The notes below the pieces were generated by a model. It saw nothing but the letters and a program-made list of their open reading frames with translations. It did no database searches and was not told the DNA's origin. 64,000 nucleotides of DNA. Source: Chloroflexota bacterium. Lineage in GTDB: Bacteria; Chloroflexota; Anaerolineae; Aggregatilineales; Phototrophicaceae. Shown here in pieces: positions 25,544 to 34,175 of the stretch (position 1 is the stretch's first letter; each line of letters begins with the position of its first letter). The translations under genes were made by a program, and so were the position numbers. The stretch spans positions 1 to 64,000 of the forward strand of contig WTGN01000070.1 in the NCBI GenBank assembly GCA_011523545.1, given 5' to 3'.

Positions 25544-27106
25544 TCATGAATTGGGCGCTTCCACGAGGATTACTGGCTCGCCGCCGATCGCGCTGCTGCG
25601 ATCGCTCTCCAGGTCGGGAAAGTAATAATCGGTCGCCGGCTTCAATTCAATCACGTACGCCCCGTCGACGGCGGGCAAGGTCATCGTTTCGCCGTTCATG
25701 AGGTATAGCGTCGCGTTCGCCGATGCCGCCTTAATGCGATACGACAGGGGCGCCGTTGTGTTATTCCAAAGCACGTGAATTCGTTCCCCGCTGCCGCGCT
25801 GAAAAGTGATGGCGGTTGACGCTTCTTTCAAGCCGGTCAGGCTAAGCGGCGCGAAGTCCCCCCGTCCAAATACCTCGGCCAGGAGCCGAAAAGCCTGGGC
25901 GACCGGGCGCGGCGTATTGGCGAGCGGATGCTGGCTGAAACAGTGCGCCGCTCGCGGATTGCGGTAGATGCCGAAGGCGTCGCCGTAACAGGCGCCGTTC
26001 GCGCAGAGCTCACCGTGATGCGGCGGGAAATCGGTGCCGGCCGGATAATTGCCACAGTCATCGTAGAGCTGATGATACATGACCACCTCGACGCCCTTTG
26101 ACCAGGCGAAGGCGGCGCTCATAATCAAGAAATGCGCCTGCTGCTGCGCTGTCGCCAGCCTGTTGCGCTGGTCCGGGCTGTATGCCCAGACCGGCCCCGG
26201 ATAATCATTCCAGACCGATACGCCGGTTTCATTCACCCAAATCGGCCGCGTCAAATTGTAAGACTTCAGCGTGTCCTGCGCGACCTTCGTCAGCCAGCCG
26301 CTGCGCCAGGGGTCATCATAAGCATGCAGCGCCATCACATCAAAAAACCAGTTGTAGCGAACGCTCAGCGGGTCGCTTTGAAAGCGCCGAAGAACCTGCG
26401 ACAGGAAGCCCTGGTCTTGCGCGTAAAGCAAGCCGCCGAAAATGACGCTGGCTTCGGGGTCGACCGTCTTGATGACAATAGCGGCGACCTTCAAGAGACG
26501 GGCGTATGCCTCGCTGCCGCCGCTCCAGAATTGCGCCACATCGGGCTCATTCCAAACCTCCCAGGCGCGGATCCCTTCGCCAGCGCCAAAATCATTGTGC
26601 TGCGCCAGTACGCCGCCCGGCCGGTAACGCGTGACCGCATAGTGAACATATTGCGCCCAGGGGTTGTTCAAATTGATCGGGACATCGTGGCCGGCGCTGT
26701 CGCTGCCATCGGCGAAGATCGGCGTGAACAAGTTTGCCACGCTGTGCCCGTCCTGCCAGAATGCCGGCCGCCCCAGCAATATGGCGTTGCTGCGCAATCC
26801 GTTGCGGATGTCAGCCGCGACCAGCCTGTCATAAGCCGACCAGTCGTAGCTGCCCGGCTGCTTTTCGACGCGGTCCCAATACAGCGGCCAGCGATTCCAG
26901 CCCGCGCCCAGAATCAGCGCTCTGCGGTAGCGGTCCGCCCCCATGTTGCCGTCGATGAAACCGATGAAGGTGATGCCAAGCCGGTCGGAGCGGATGTAAT
27001 TTTCGGCGTCGATAAGAGAACCCGGAGCTGTAGTCGGCACCGCTGGCACTTGCGCGCTCGCCGGCATGATCGCGAGCAGCGTCAGCAAGACAATGACCGG
27101 GACCAT
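25544..27106 (-). CDS. Secreted clan-A glycoside hydrolase (GH39/cellulase-like)
   Basis: A 520-residue protein with a signal peptide (MVPVIVLLTLLAIMPASAQ), so exported. The TIM-barrel catalytic region shows the acid/base Glu in AWEVWNEPDVAQFW and the nucleophile Glu in IWVNETGVSVW, the clan GH-A arrangement on strands 4 and 7. The second third has FDVMALHAYDDPWRSGW, typical of GH39- and GH5-like enzymes. A C-terminal beta domain (NNTTAPLSYRIKAAS) probably packs against the barrel. Substrate not assigned. Start at 27106 puts the signal peptide at the N-terminus; the open frame runs upstream to 27235 but those residues do not resemble the family. Together with the UPF0104 gene it forms a minus-strand unit. 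Confidence 0.82.
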   Translation of the reverse strand: MVPVIVLLTLLAIMPASAQVPAVPTTAPGSLIDAENYIRSDRLGITFIGFIDGNMGADRYRRALILGAGWNRWPLYWDRVEKQPGSYDWSAYDRLVAADIRNGLRSNAILLGRPAFWQDGHSVANLFTPIFADGSDSAGHDVPINLNNPWAQYVHYAVTRYRPGGVLAQHNDFGAGEGIRAWEVWNEPDVAQFWSGGSEAYARLLKVAAIVIKTVDPEASVIFGGLLYAQDQGFLSQVLRRFQSDPLSVRYNWFFDVMALHAYDDPWRSGWLTKVAQDTLKSYNLTRPIWVNETGVSVWNDYPGPVWAYSPDQRNRLATAQQQAHFLIMSAAFAWSKGVEVVMYHQLYDDCGNYPAGTDFPPHHGELCANGACYGDAFGIYRNPRAAHCFSQHPLANTPRPVAQAFRLLAEVFGRGDFAPLSLTGLKEASTAITFQRGSGERIHVLWNNTTAPLSYRIKAASANATLYLMNGETMTLPAVDGAYVIELKPATDYYFPDLESDRSSAIGGEPVILVEAPNS

Positions 27107-27395
27107 GCGCCCGCTGCCGGTCCCAAGGCTGCCCCAAAGACAATGAAACGCGCCGTGCGTCGACACGCGCAGGAACTGGTAGCGGCGAACCAAGATTCTG
27201 TCTGTCACGCCAATCAGAATAATGCAGGTTGCCAATGGGCGCTAGTCCAATCGTCAGCGACAGGGCTTGCGCCTACCGGCTTGGAAGGCGCGTATGTCAT
27301 CACCTGTTCGCGCGAGCGCGCCCCGTGAATTGACGCGTCAAGCTAGCGGCGCTATACTGATTTCAATTGCTGAAATCAGGCGCAAGGGACGTGAA

Positions 27396-27635
27396 ATGGC
27401 AATCGTATCGGATGAACTGATGGAGATTCTGCGCTGTCCTGTCGCCGTGCATTACACGGACAAGGGCGATGACCCCGGCCGTTTGCGGCTGGTGCGGGAT
27501 TGCTGGCTCGTCTGCGATGACAGCGGTTACAAATATCCGATACGCGACGGCATCCCGGTGATGCTGGTCGACGAAGGCGAAAAATGGAAGGACCGCGCCG
27601 AAGCCGACCTTCCCGTGCCCCCACCCGAAGAATGA
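27396..27635 (+). CDS. Trm112-like small protein without a full zinc site
   Basis: A 79-residue protein with the Trm112/YcaR fold pattern: an N-terminal LMEILRCPV, a middle LVCDDSGYKYPIRDGIPVML and an acidic tail. Family members are small zinc-binding activators of methyltransferases, or are of unknown function in bacteria. Here the first CxxC is reduced to one Cys (CPVAVH) and the second to one Cys (VCDD), so a classic four-Cys zinc site is absent. AAGGGA precedes the ATG at 27396. Stand-alone gene between divergent and convergent neighbours. Confidence 0.75.
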   Translation: MAIVSDELMEILRCPVAVHYTDKGDDPGRLRLVRDCWLVCDDSGYKYPIRDGIPVMLVDEGEKWKDRAEADLPVPPPEE

Positions 27636-27652
27636 GATGAGGGGCCGGTAGC

Positions 27653-27710
27653 GGTCAGCCAACCCCACCCCCCGGCCCCCTCCCCGACGAGTCAGGGAGG
27701 GGGAGCTAGA
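27653..27710 (-). repeat. 58-bp G-rich palindromic repeat, copy 1
   Basis: Reverse complement of the element at 55680-55737, with 56 of 58 bases identical. It contains a 9-bp perfect stem (CCCCCTCCC / GGGAGGGGG) around TGACTCGTCG. The G-rich strand (minus here) then has four G-runs of 4, 5, 6 and 4 separated by 1-2 bases, a potential G-quadruplex. It lies intergenically between the Trm112-like gene and clpB, both of which end toward it. Confidence 0.85.
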
Positions 27711-27770
27711 ATCAGCGGGCTGAGAGGTAATTCGCGTGGGCGGCAGCTCCACCGGGGGGATGTCTACGGT

Positions 27771-30383
27771 CTAGGCGAAGACCGCGTCCAATTCCCGCGA
27801 CTGAACAGTCAAGCTTGAGCCATCGGCGGCGACATCGACCCAGAGTTGGTCGCCCTCTTGCGCCGCCCCCTCCAGCAGCGCCATCGCCAAAGGATCCTGC
27901 AAGTCTCGTTGGATTGCGCGCTTCAAGGGACGGGCGCCAAATACGGGATCCCAGCCCAGATCCGCCAGGAGCGCCTTGGCGGCCGCGCTCAACTCCATCG
28001 TGATTCTTCTCTCGGCGAGGCGTTGATCCAGCCGCTTGAGTTGAAGATCGACGATGCGCACGAGATGCTCGCGCTGCAGGCTGTGGAAGACGATGATGTC
28101 ATCCAGGCGATTGAGAAACTCGGGACGAAAATACCGATCCAGCTCGCTATTGAGCGCTTGACGCCGCGCTTTGGCATCGGCGCTTTCACCCATCTGCTTG
28201 ATCAAGGCGCTGCCGATATTGCTGGTCATGATGATCACGCAGTTGGTGAAATTGACGCTGCGCCCTTGTCCGTCGGTCAAGCGCCCCTCGTCAAAGAGCT
28301 GCAGGAAGATGTTGAAGACTTCGGGATGGGCCTTTTCGATTTCATCGAATAGCAGCACGCTGTATGGGCGCCGGCGCAGGGCTTCCGTCAGCTGGCCGCC
28401 TTCTTCGTAGCCGACGTAACCCGGTGGCGCGCCAATCAGCCGGGCGATGCTATGCTTTTCGGCATATTCGCTCATATCAAGGCGCACCATTGCGTTTTCA
28501 TCATCGAAGAGAAATGACGCCAGCGAGCGCGCCATCTCGGTTTTGCCGACGCCGGTCGGTCCCAGGAAGAGGAAACTGCCTACCGGCCGGTTCGGATCTT
28601 GCAGGCCGGCGCGGCTGCGGCGGACCGCGGCGCTAACCGCTTTGACCGCATCGTCCTGCCCGATAACGCGTTCATGCAGGCGATCTTCCATGTGCAGCAG
28701 CTTCTCGATTTCGCCTTCGAGCATGCGCGCGACCGGTATGCCCGTCCAGCGGCTGACGATGGCGGCGACTTCGTCCGCGTCCACCTCCTCCTTGAGCATG
28801 AGCAAGCCTTGCCCGCGCATGTCATCGAGGGAAGCTTCGCGCTCGCGCAGCGATTTCTCCAGCTCCGGCAGCAAGCCATAACGCAGGCGCGCCGCCTCTT
28901 CCAGATTGGCGTCTCGCTCGGCGCGCTCCAGCTGAACCCGCGCCTCGTCGATGCTCGCCTTGATGCTTGACATCGCCTGAATCGCATCCTTTTCCTGCTG
29001 CCAGGCCGCCAGGAGCCCCCTGAGCTCCTCATGCGCGTCGGCCAGCTCGCTCTCAAGATCGTCGAGGCGCCGCTTGGAAGCCTCATCTTTTTCTTTCTTC
29101 AGGGCGGCGCGTTCTATCTCCAATTGCATGATTTGCCGCTCGCGTACGTCCAGTTGAATGGGCTTGCTGTCGATCTCCATCTTAAGGTGGGCGGCCGCTT
29201 CGTCGATGAGGTCGATGGCTTTGTCCGGCAGCTGACGTTCGGGCAAGTAACGCTGGCTGAGTGTGGCGGCGGCGATGACCGCGCTGTCCTGAATGCGCAC
29301 GCCGTGATGCACTTCATACCGTTCTTTCAGTCCGCGCAAAATGCTGATACTGTCTTCGACCGTTGGCTCGTCGACGAAAATCGGCTGAAAACGGCGTTCG
29401 AGAGCGGCGTCCTTTTCGATGTGCTGGCGATATTCATCCAGCGTAGTGGCGCCGATCATGCGCAGCTCGCCGCGCGCCAGCATCGGCTTCAGCATATTGC
29501 CCGCGTCCATCGAGCCTTCAGCGCGCCCGGCGCCGACGATATTGTGCAGTTCGTCGATGAAGAGGATGATCCGCCCGTCGCTCTCCGCGATTTCCCTCAA
29601 GACGGCTTGCAAGCGTTCTTCGAATTCGCCGCGGAATTTGCTGCCGGCCACCAAGGTCGCCATATCCAGCGCGATGATGGTCTTGTCCTTCAAGCCATCC
29701 GGCACATCGCCATTGACCAAGCGCTGCGCCAGCCCCTCGGCGATCGCTGTTTTGCCGACGCCCGCCTCGCCGATGAGCACCGGGTTGTTCTTGCTGCGGC
29801 GGCTGATGACATGGATGACGCGGCGGATTTCTTCATCGCGGCCGATGACCGGATCGAGCTTGCCCTGGCGCGCGTCGGCGGTTAGATCACGCCCATATTT
29901 GGCGAGGCTGTCGTAGGTGGCTTCCGGGTCCTGCCCGGTGATGCGCTGGCTGCCGCGGATAGATTGCAGCGCTTCCAAGATGTCGTCATAGCTTACGCCG
30001 CTCCGCTGCAGGATGGCGCCCATCGCCCCCTCCTTGGCCAGCGCCAGGAGCAGGTGTTCCGTGCTGGTGTATTCATCGCGCATCGACTTGGCTTCTTTTT
30101 CCGCCCCGCTGAACAGCTGCAGGGCGGCGCGCCCAATCTGCAAACTGGCCGCGGGCTGGCTTGCCCGGGGCAGGTCGGCCAGGCTGTTCCGCAAATCTGA
30201 ATGAATGGAAGCGGGAATCGCGCCGATCTTCTGGATGAGGCGCGGCGCCAGGCCATCGTCCTGCTCCATGAGCCCGAAGAAAATGTGAACCGGCTCAATC
30301 GCCGTATGATGATGCTCGCCGGCGATGCTCTGCGCCCTGAGCACGGCGTTCTGCGCTTTGTTTGTGTAACGGCTGAAATCCAT
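27771..30383 (-). CDS. clpB: ATP-dependent chaperone ClpB
   Basis: An 870-residue Hsp100 disaggregase that, with DnaK, threads aggregated proteins through a hexameric ring. It has the N-domain repeats ([20 protein letters not shown]), NBD1 with Walker A GEAGVGKT and Walker [15 protein letters not shown], and the long coiled-coil M-domain (from [20 protein letters not shown] to about residue 520). NBD2 has Walker [16 protein letters not shown], the pore loop GYVGYEEGG and sensor TSNIGS. The M-domain separates ClpB from ClpA/C. The start is the ATG at 30383 with GGAGGG 4-9 bases upstream; the 12 extra residues upstream are rejected. Two 11-bp direct repeats lie 50-71 bases upstream and may be an operator. 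Confidence 0.96.
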   Translation of the reverse strand: MDFSRYTNKAQNAVLRAQSIAGEHHHTAIEPVHIFFGLMEQDDGLAPRLIQKIGAIPASIHSDLRNSLADLPRASQPAASLQIGRAALQLFSGAEKEAKSMRDEYTSTEHLLLALAKEGAMGAILQRSGVSYDDILEALQSIRGSQRITGQDPEATYDSLAKYGRDLTADARQGKLDPVIGRDEEIRRVIHVISRRSKNNPVLIGEAGVGKTAIAEGLAQRLVNGDVPDGLKDKTIIALDMATLVAGSKFRGEFEERLQAVLREIAESDGRIILFIDELHNIVGAGRAEGSMDAGNMLKPMLARGELRMIGATTLDEYRQHIEKDAALERRFQPIFVDEPTVEDSISILRGLKERYEVHHGVRIQDSAVIAAATLSQRYLPERQLPDKAIDLIDEAAAHLKMEIDSKPIQLDVRERQIMQLEIERAALKKEKDEASKRRLDDLESELADAHEELRGLLAAWQQEKDAIQAMSSIKASIDEARVQLERAERDANLEEAARLRYGLLPELEKSLREREASLDDMRGQGLLMLKEEVDADEVAAIVSRWTGIPVARMLEGEIEKLLHMEDRLHERVIGQDDAVKAVSAAVRRSRAGLQDPNRPVGSFLFLGPTGVGKTEMARSLASFLFDDENAMVRLDMSEYAEKHSIARLIGAPPGYVGYEEGGQLTEALRRRPYSVLLFDEIEKAHPEVFNIFLQLFDEGRLTDGQGRSVNFTNCVIIMTSNIGSALIKQMGESADAKARRQALNSELDRYFRPEFLNRLDDIIVFHSLQREHLVRIVDLQLKRLDQRLAERRITMELSAAAKALLADLGWDPVFGARPLKRAIQRDLQDPLAMALLEGAAQEGDQLWVDVAADGSSLTVQSRELDAVFA

Positions 30384-30432
30384 GAGCCCTCCTCGCGAAG
30401 ATAGTCGCTGTTTGAACATTGTCTCACAGCGA

Positions 30433-30454
30433 TGTCAGAGGACTGTCAGAGGAC
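30433..30454 (-). repeat. Two 11-bp direct repeats upstream of clpB
   Basis: TGTCAGAGGAC occurs twice head to tail (30433-30443 and 30444-30454, plus-strand reading) and a third TGT begins at 30455. The 11-bp period is about one helical turn and the location is 50-71 bases before the clpB start. It may be a transcription-factor site for heat-shock control. No CIRCE element is seen. Confidence 0.5.
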
Positions 30455-30490
30455 TGTAAAGTTCTTGTTATCGGAGTCGAGCGCGGCCGA

Positions 30491-31438
30491 CTAGGGCGGG
30501 CAGGCGCGCAATATGGTTCCATGCCCGCGGATGGCACACTGTGCGATGCAAGCCGGTATCAGGCCGGATTCTCCCTGATTGAGCGTGATTGCATCAGCGC
30601 CGTCGGCGGTCACATCTACAGCGCCAGCAATGCAGGTCAGCGCTTGAAAACGGCCGCCGGTATGGATGTCGAGCCGAGCGCCGTTGAGTTCATGACGCCA
30701 GGCGCGGAAATACTCGCCATCGACCAGCAAGTCCTGCTTCGGCTGCTCCACCTGCGGGAGGGCTGCGAGGTTGGCGACTTGCAGAGCCTTGTCGATATGA
30801 AGCTCGCGCGGCTGGCCATCCAATCCCAGGCGCCCCCAATCGTACAGCCGATAGGTGGAATCACTCGCTTGTTGAATTTCATAGATAAGCAAGCCCGGTC
30901 CAAGCGCGTGGATCGTATTCGCCGGGATATGCAGGACATCGCCCGCCGCCACCTCGGCATAAACCAGGAAGTCCTCCAGCCGATTGTGCCGGATCGCCTC
31001 CTCCATCTGCGCTCTTGTTGTGCCCGGCCGCAAGCCAATCACAAGGCGCGCGCCAGCGTCGGCATGCAGCACTATCCAGGCTTCCGTCTTGCCGCGCGGC
31101 TCGCCTTCAAGCTCTTGCGCCTGCTCATCATTTGGATGCACCTGAATCGACAGCCAATCGGTCGCGTCAATCAACTTCGCCAGCAAAGGGAAACCGGCGC
31201 CCGGGTCATGACCAAGGCCTAAGAGATCAGCGCCGTATCTGCGCGCCAGATCGCCCAGGCTGCTGTCCTGAAACGGTCCATTGACGACTGTGCCTGCATC
31301 GTGAATCTCCCAGGATTCGCCGAAAGGCTCGGCAGTCGGCAGCGCCTTCTGCATCAGATGAGCCAGGCGGCGGCCGCCCCAAACTTTCACGTGAAGGGTG
31401 GGCTTAAGCTTGAACGGGTAAAGCGCGCTCGCTGTCAT
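30491..31438 (-). CDS. manA: Mannose-6-phosphate isomerase, class I
   Basis: A 315-residue cupin-type zinc enzyme interconverting fructose-6-phosphate and mannose-6-phosphate, feeding GDP-mannose synthesis. The zinc ligands are visible: LSIQVHPNDEQA (Gln-His), the Glu in KTEAWIVLHAD, and the His in IPANTIHALGPG. The N-terminal KVWGGRRLA matches bacterial type I enzymes of the Bacillus kind. GGGAG precedes the ATG. It is followed on the same strand by clpB after 107 bp. Confidence 0.95.
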   Translation of the reverse strand: MTASALYPFKLKPTLHVKVWGGRRLAHLMQKALPTAEPFGESWEIHDAGTVVNGPFQDSSLGDLARRYGADLLGLGHDPGAGFPLLAKLIDATDWLSIQVHPNDEQAQELEGEPRGKTEAWIVLHADAGARLVIGLRPGTTRAQMEEAIRHNRLEDFLVYAEVAAGDVLHIPANTIHALGPGLLIYEIQQASDSTYRLYDWGRLGLDGQPRELHIDKALQVANLAALPQVEQPKQDLLVDGEYFRAWRHELNGARLDIHTGGRFQALTCIAGAVDVTADGADAITLNQGESGLIPACIAQCAIRGHGTILRACPP

Positions 31439-31509
31439 GCCGTCGCTCCCTGGCTGCTAAACCATAGTATATCCAAGGCTTCTGATTATCGTATATCATT
31501 ACCGGGTCA

Positions 31510-31518
31510 TGCTATAAT
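31510..31518 (+). promoter_or_regulatory. Extended -10 promoter
   Basis: TGCTATAAT is an extended -10 element with a perfect TATAAT. Transcription would start near 31525, about 68 bases before the ATG of the duplicated coiled-coil protein. There is no good -35, as usual for extended -10 promoters. Confidence 0.6.
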
Positions 31519-31592
31519 GAGCTGGACTCAACAGCGGTTGGCGGTCACTTATGTTTGCGTTTGCCTTAAATTAGCGTCATTGAAACAGCCCG

Positions 31593-32966
31593 ATGATTGA
31601 ACGGCCAGCGCCACAAGACTATTTGGATGATTTGCATGCGATTGGCGTGACGCGTCTCTTTCTGCCGCATCTCAGCACGCGAGATCGCGCGGCTGGCATC
31701 CGCCGCGTTCGGCAAGAATTGGGCCGGATTCGCACCGAGCTGACCCTCCAGCGCGACGGCATGGACGACGGACAGGCGCTCAGCGCTGAAGAGGCGAGAC
31801 GCCGCGCGGCGCCCTTAAATCTCTTGCTGCTGCTGCATGAACAGTTGGTCGAAGAAGTCGGCGATTTAGAACGCAGCCTGAGCAACGGCAAGCCCCTTCC
31901 CTACAGTTTTGATTTCGGGCGCTTCATTTTCGGCGACGACGCGACGGGCGAGTGGTTCGTCGGCGGGCAAGAACAATATGACGACTGGTTAAAGATTCAG
32001 CAATTCAAACAGCGGCTTGACGCCTTGCGCATGAAAGGGCAGCCGGCGCGCGAGCAATTGAACGGCGTTCGCACCGAGCTGGAGGCTCTCACAGCCAAGC
32101 GCGACAAGGCGCAAGCGAGCATCGACGGCCGCCAGAAACGCAGCTTTGTCTTGCGCCGCATCGGCATGCTGGTGGTCTTGATCGCCGCCAGCGGGACGGT
32201 CGGCGCCCATTACTGGAATTCATATCGCGATTTCAGCCTGGTTGCCTTTGGGTTGGCCGCTGCCTGCGCGCTCTTGATACCCATCGTCATCGCCAACTGG
32301 AAAAACCCGCGCACGCGCACCGCCCGCCGTCAGCGCAAGCTTGATCAGCAAATCCTTGAACTCAAGCAGGAAGGCCTTCAATACCGCCAGAGCTATCAGC
32401 CGCTGGAGCTGCAGATTAAGGCACTGGAGGTTCATTACAGCCGGATGATGGACACTTGGGAAGCAGCGCGCCTGGTCAAGAATCGGCTGGACAGCTTCAT
32501 TGAAGAGGGGCAGCCGCTGCGCGAACGCGTCGAGAGCATACGGGCGGAGCTGGAAGCGCTGCGGCCGCAACGGGACAAGCTGCTGCGCAAGCTGGAAAAC
32601 CGCCGGAAGCGGGGCGCGCTGCTCCGGCGCATGTTCCTTCACATGATGATGGTCTTGGCGAGCGGGGCGGTCGGCTTTTATTTCCAATACACCGGCGAGC
32701 CCGATTATGCCTCGGTCATGTACGGCTTGGGGGCATTCTGCATCCTGCTGGTTCCGCTCGCCTATATCGACTGGAAGAACCGCAGCTACAAGCTGGAATC
32801 AGAACTGCGCAAATTAGAGACGCGCATGCTGCAGCTGCAGACGGAAGGCAAGCAGGTGATGAAACGCTATCATCCCATCGAGCTGCAGATCAAGACGCTC
32901 ATCGCCCAGTACAAGCGAACGCGCGCCGGCATCACAAACTCGCAAGAATCGCAGATCCCGGCTTAA
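31593..32966 (+). CDS. Membrane coiled-coil protein with internal duplication
   Basis: A 457-residue protein of unknown function. Residues 1-130 are a mixed helical N-terminal part containing YSFDFGRFIFGDD. Two homologous units follow at about 141-287 and 298-444. Each has a coiled coil (RLDALRMKGQP versus RLDSFIEEGQP, then ELEAL and RDK), two membrane segments (about 187-206 and 213-234; 347-365 and 372-391), a conserved WKN after the second segment, and a second coiled coil ending YQPLELQIKAL or YHPIELQIKTL. The result is four membrane helices with long cytoplasmic helical arms. It is expressed from its own extended -10 promoter and converges with a sugar dehydrogenase gene. I know no named family for it. 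A structural or stress-sensing role is possible but unproven. Confidence 0.75.
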   Translation: MIERPAPQDYLDDLHAIGVTRLFLPHLSTRDRAAGIRRVRQELGRIRTELTLQRDGMDDGQALSAEEARRRAAPLNLLLLLHEQLVEEVGDLERSLSNGKPLPYSFDFGRFIFGDDATGEWFVGGQEQYDDWLKIQQFKQRLDALRMKGQPAREQLNGVRTELEALTAKRDKAQASIDGRQKRSFVLRRIGMLVVLIAASGTVGAHYWNSYRDFSLVAFGLAAACALLIPIVIANWKNPRTRTARRQRKLDQQILELKQEGLQYRQSYQPLELQIKALEVHYSRMMDTWEAARLVKNRLDSFIEEGQPLRERVESIRAELEALRPQRDKLLRKLENRRKRGALLRRMFLHMMMVLASGAVGFYFQYTGEPDYASVMYGLGAFCILLVPLAYIDWKNRSYKLESELRKLETRMLQLQTEGKQVMKRYHPIELQIKTLIAQYKRTRAGITNSQESQIPA

Positions 32967-34150
32967 TTGCTCGCCGGGTCGAATCGGTAGAGCGTGCCGG
33001 CATAATCAATGATGTAAGCCTCGCCCGCTTCATCTTCGCCGAAGCTGCTGATCGCGAAGTCTGTGTTCATCAGTTCGGCTGACTGCCACTCAAGCGCCGG
33101 GTCGCGCCAGGCGGCCCAAATGCGCCCGCTGCAATAATCGCCATAGAGAAAGACCGCATCCAACTCCGGGATGGCGGCGCCACGATAGACAACCCCGCCC
33201 GTGACCGAACAGCCAAGCGCATGGTTATATTCAGCTATCGGCGGGACGTGATTCGGCGCGCTGCCGCCGGCGAAGATATGCGCCCCTTCCCAAACATTCC
33301 AGCCGTAATTCTCGCCGCCCGGGCTGTCGGCAGGCTGAAAGTTGATCTCTTCCCAGTGGTTCTGCCCGACGTCAGCCATATACAGGTCACCGGTCAACCG
33401 GTCGAAGTTGAAGCGCCAGACATTGCGCAGACCATAAGCCCAAATCTCATCCCGCGCCGCCGCCAGGCCGACGAAGGGATTGTCGGGCGGAATGGCGTAA
33501 CCCAGCTCGACATCGATATCGATTCTTAAGATGGAGCCCAGCAGCAACTGCCGATTCTGCCCCGCGCCCAGCGGGTCATTGGCCGAGCCGCCATCGCCCA
33601 GGGCGAAGTAGAGATAGCCGTCCGGGCCGAATTCGATATGGCCGCCGTTGTGGTTGGCATAAGGCTGCGCCAGATAGAAAACGAGTTCGCCGCTTTCGGC
33701 GTCGGCGCTGTCCGGCCCGCCTTCGGCTATGCGATAGCGGGCGATCACGCTGCTGCCGTCGTGGTCGGTATAGCTGACGAAGAACAGGCCATTGCTTGCA
33801 TGATCCGGATGAAACGCCAGGCCGAGCAAGCCCTGCTCGCTATAAGGACGATTTGCCGTCGGCGTGATTAGGTCAGACATATCAAGGAATGGGCGCGGCG
33901 CACGCTTCCCGTCTTCAACGATCCAGACCTTGCCGGTTTGCTCAAGCAGGAACAAGCGGCCCGAGCCATCGCCAGCGTGGGTCGCGTAAATGGGGCGTTC
34001 GAAGCCGGTGGCGACCGCCGTCAACCGCAAGGCGGCGGCGTCCGGCCCTGTTTCGCGTGAAATGACGACATCCGGCTCGGTCTCTTGGGCGCGAACCGGC
34101 ATGAACGAAAGGGCGAATATGAGCATCATAGCGAAGCAAGTGGTATTCAA
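32963..34150 (-). CDS. PQQ-dependent soluble aldose dehydrogenase-like (GDH/HHIP) beta-propeller
   Basis: A roughly 395-residue exported protein with a signal peptide (MMLIFALSFMPVRAQ). The family motifs are GFERPIYATHAGDGSGRLFL, QGLLGLAFHPDHASNGLFFV, HNGGHIEFGPDGYLYFALGD (catalytic His region), WAYGLRNVWRFNFD and the Ca/PQQ segment ADVGQNHWEEIN. Such enzymes oxidise sugars in the periplasm or outside using PQQ, though many homologues are uncharacterised. Start: TTG at 34150 with AGGAGG four bases upstream. The GTG at 34168 would put that Shine-Dalgarno inside the gene. It follows the NACHT gene by 25 bp on the same strand, so it may share the transcript of the conflict cassette. Confidence 0.85.
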   Translation of the reverse strand: MNTTCFAMMLIFALSFMPVRAQETEPDVVISRETGPDAAALRLTAVATGFERPIYATHAGDGSGRLFLLEQTGKVWIVEDGKRAPRPFLDMSDLITPTANRPYSEQGLLGLAFHPDHASNGLFFVSYTDHDGSSVIARYRIAEGGPDSADAESGELVFYLAQPYANHNGGHIEFGPDGYLYFALGDGGSANDPLGAGQNRQLLLGSILRIDIDVELGYAIPPDNPFVGLAAARDEIWAYGLRNVWRFNFDRLTGDLYMADVGQNHWEEINFQPADSPGGENYGWNVWEGAHIFAGGSAPNHVPPIAEYNHALGCSVTGGVVYRGAAIPELDAVFLYGDYCSGRIWAAWRDPALEWQSAELMNTDFAISSFGEDEAGEAYIIDYAGTLYRFDPASN

Positions 34151-34175
34151 ACTGCCTCCTTTGGGCACAATAGTC

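Noticed and set aside
29031..29885. Long open frame antisense to clpB
   Set aside because: A shadow of the strongly coding clpB strand with no recognisable domain.
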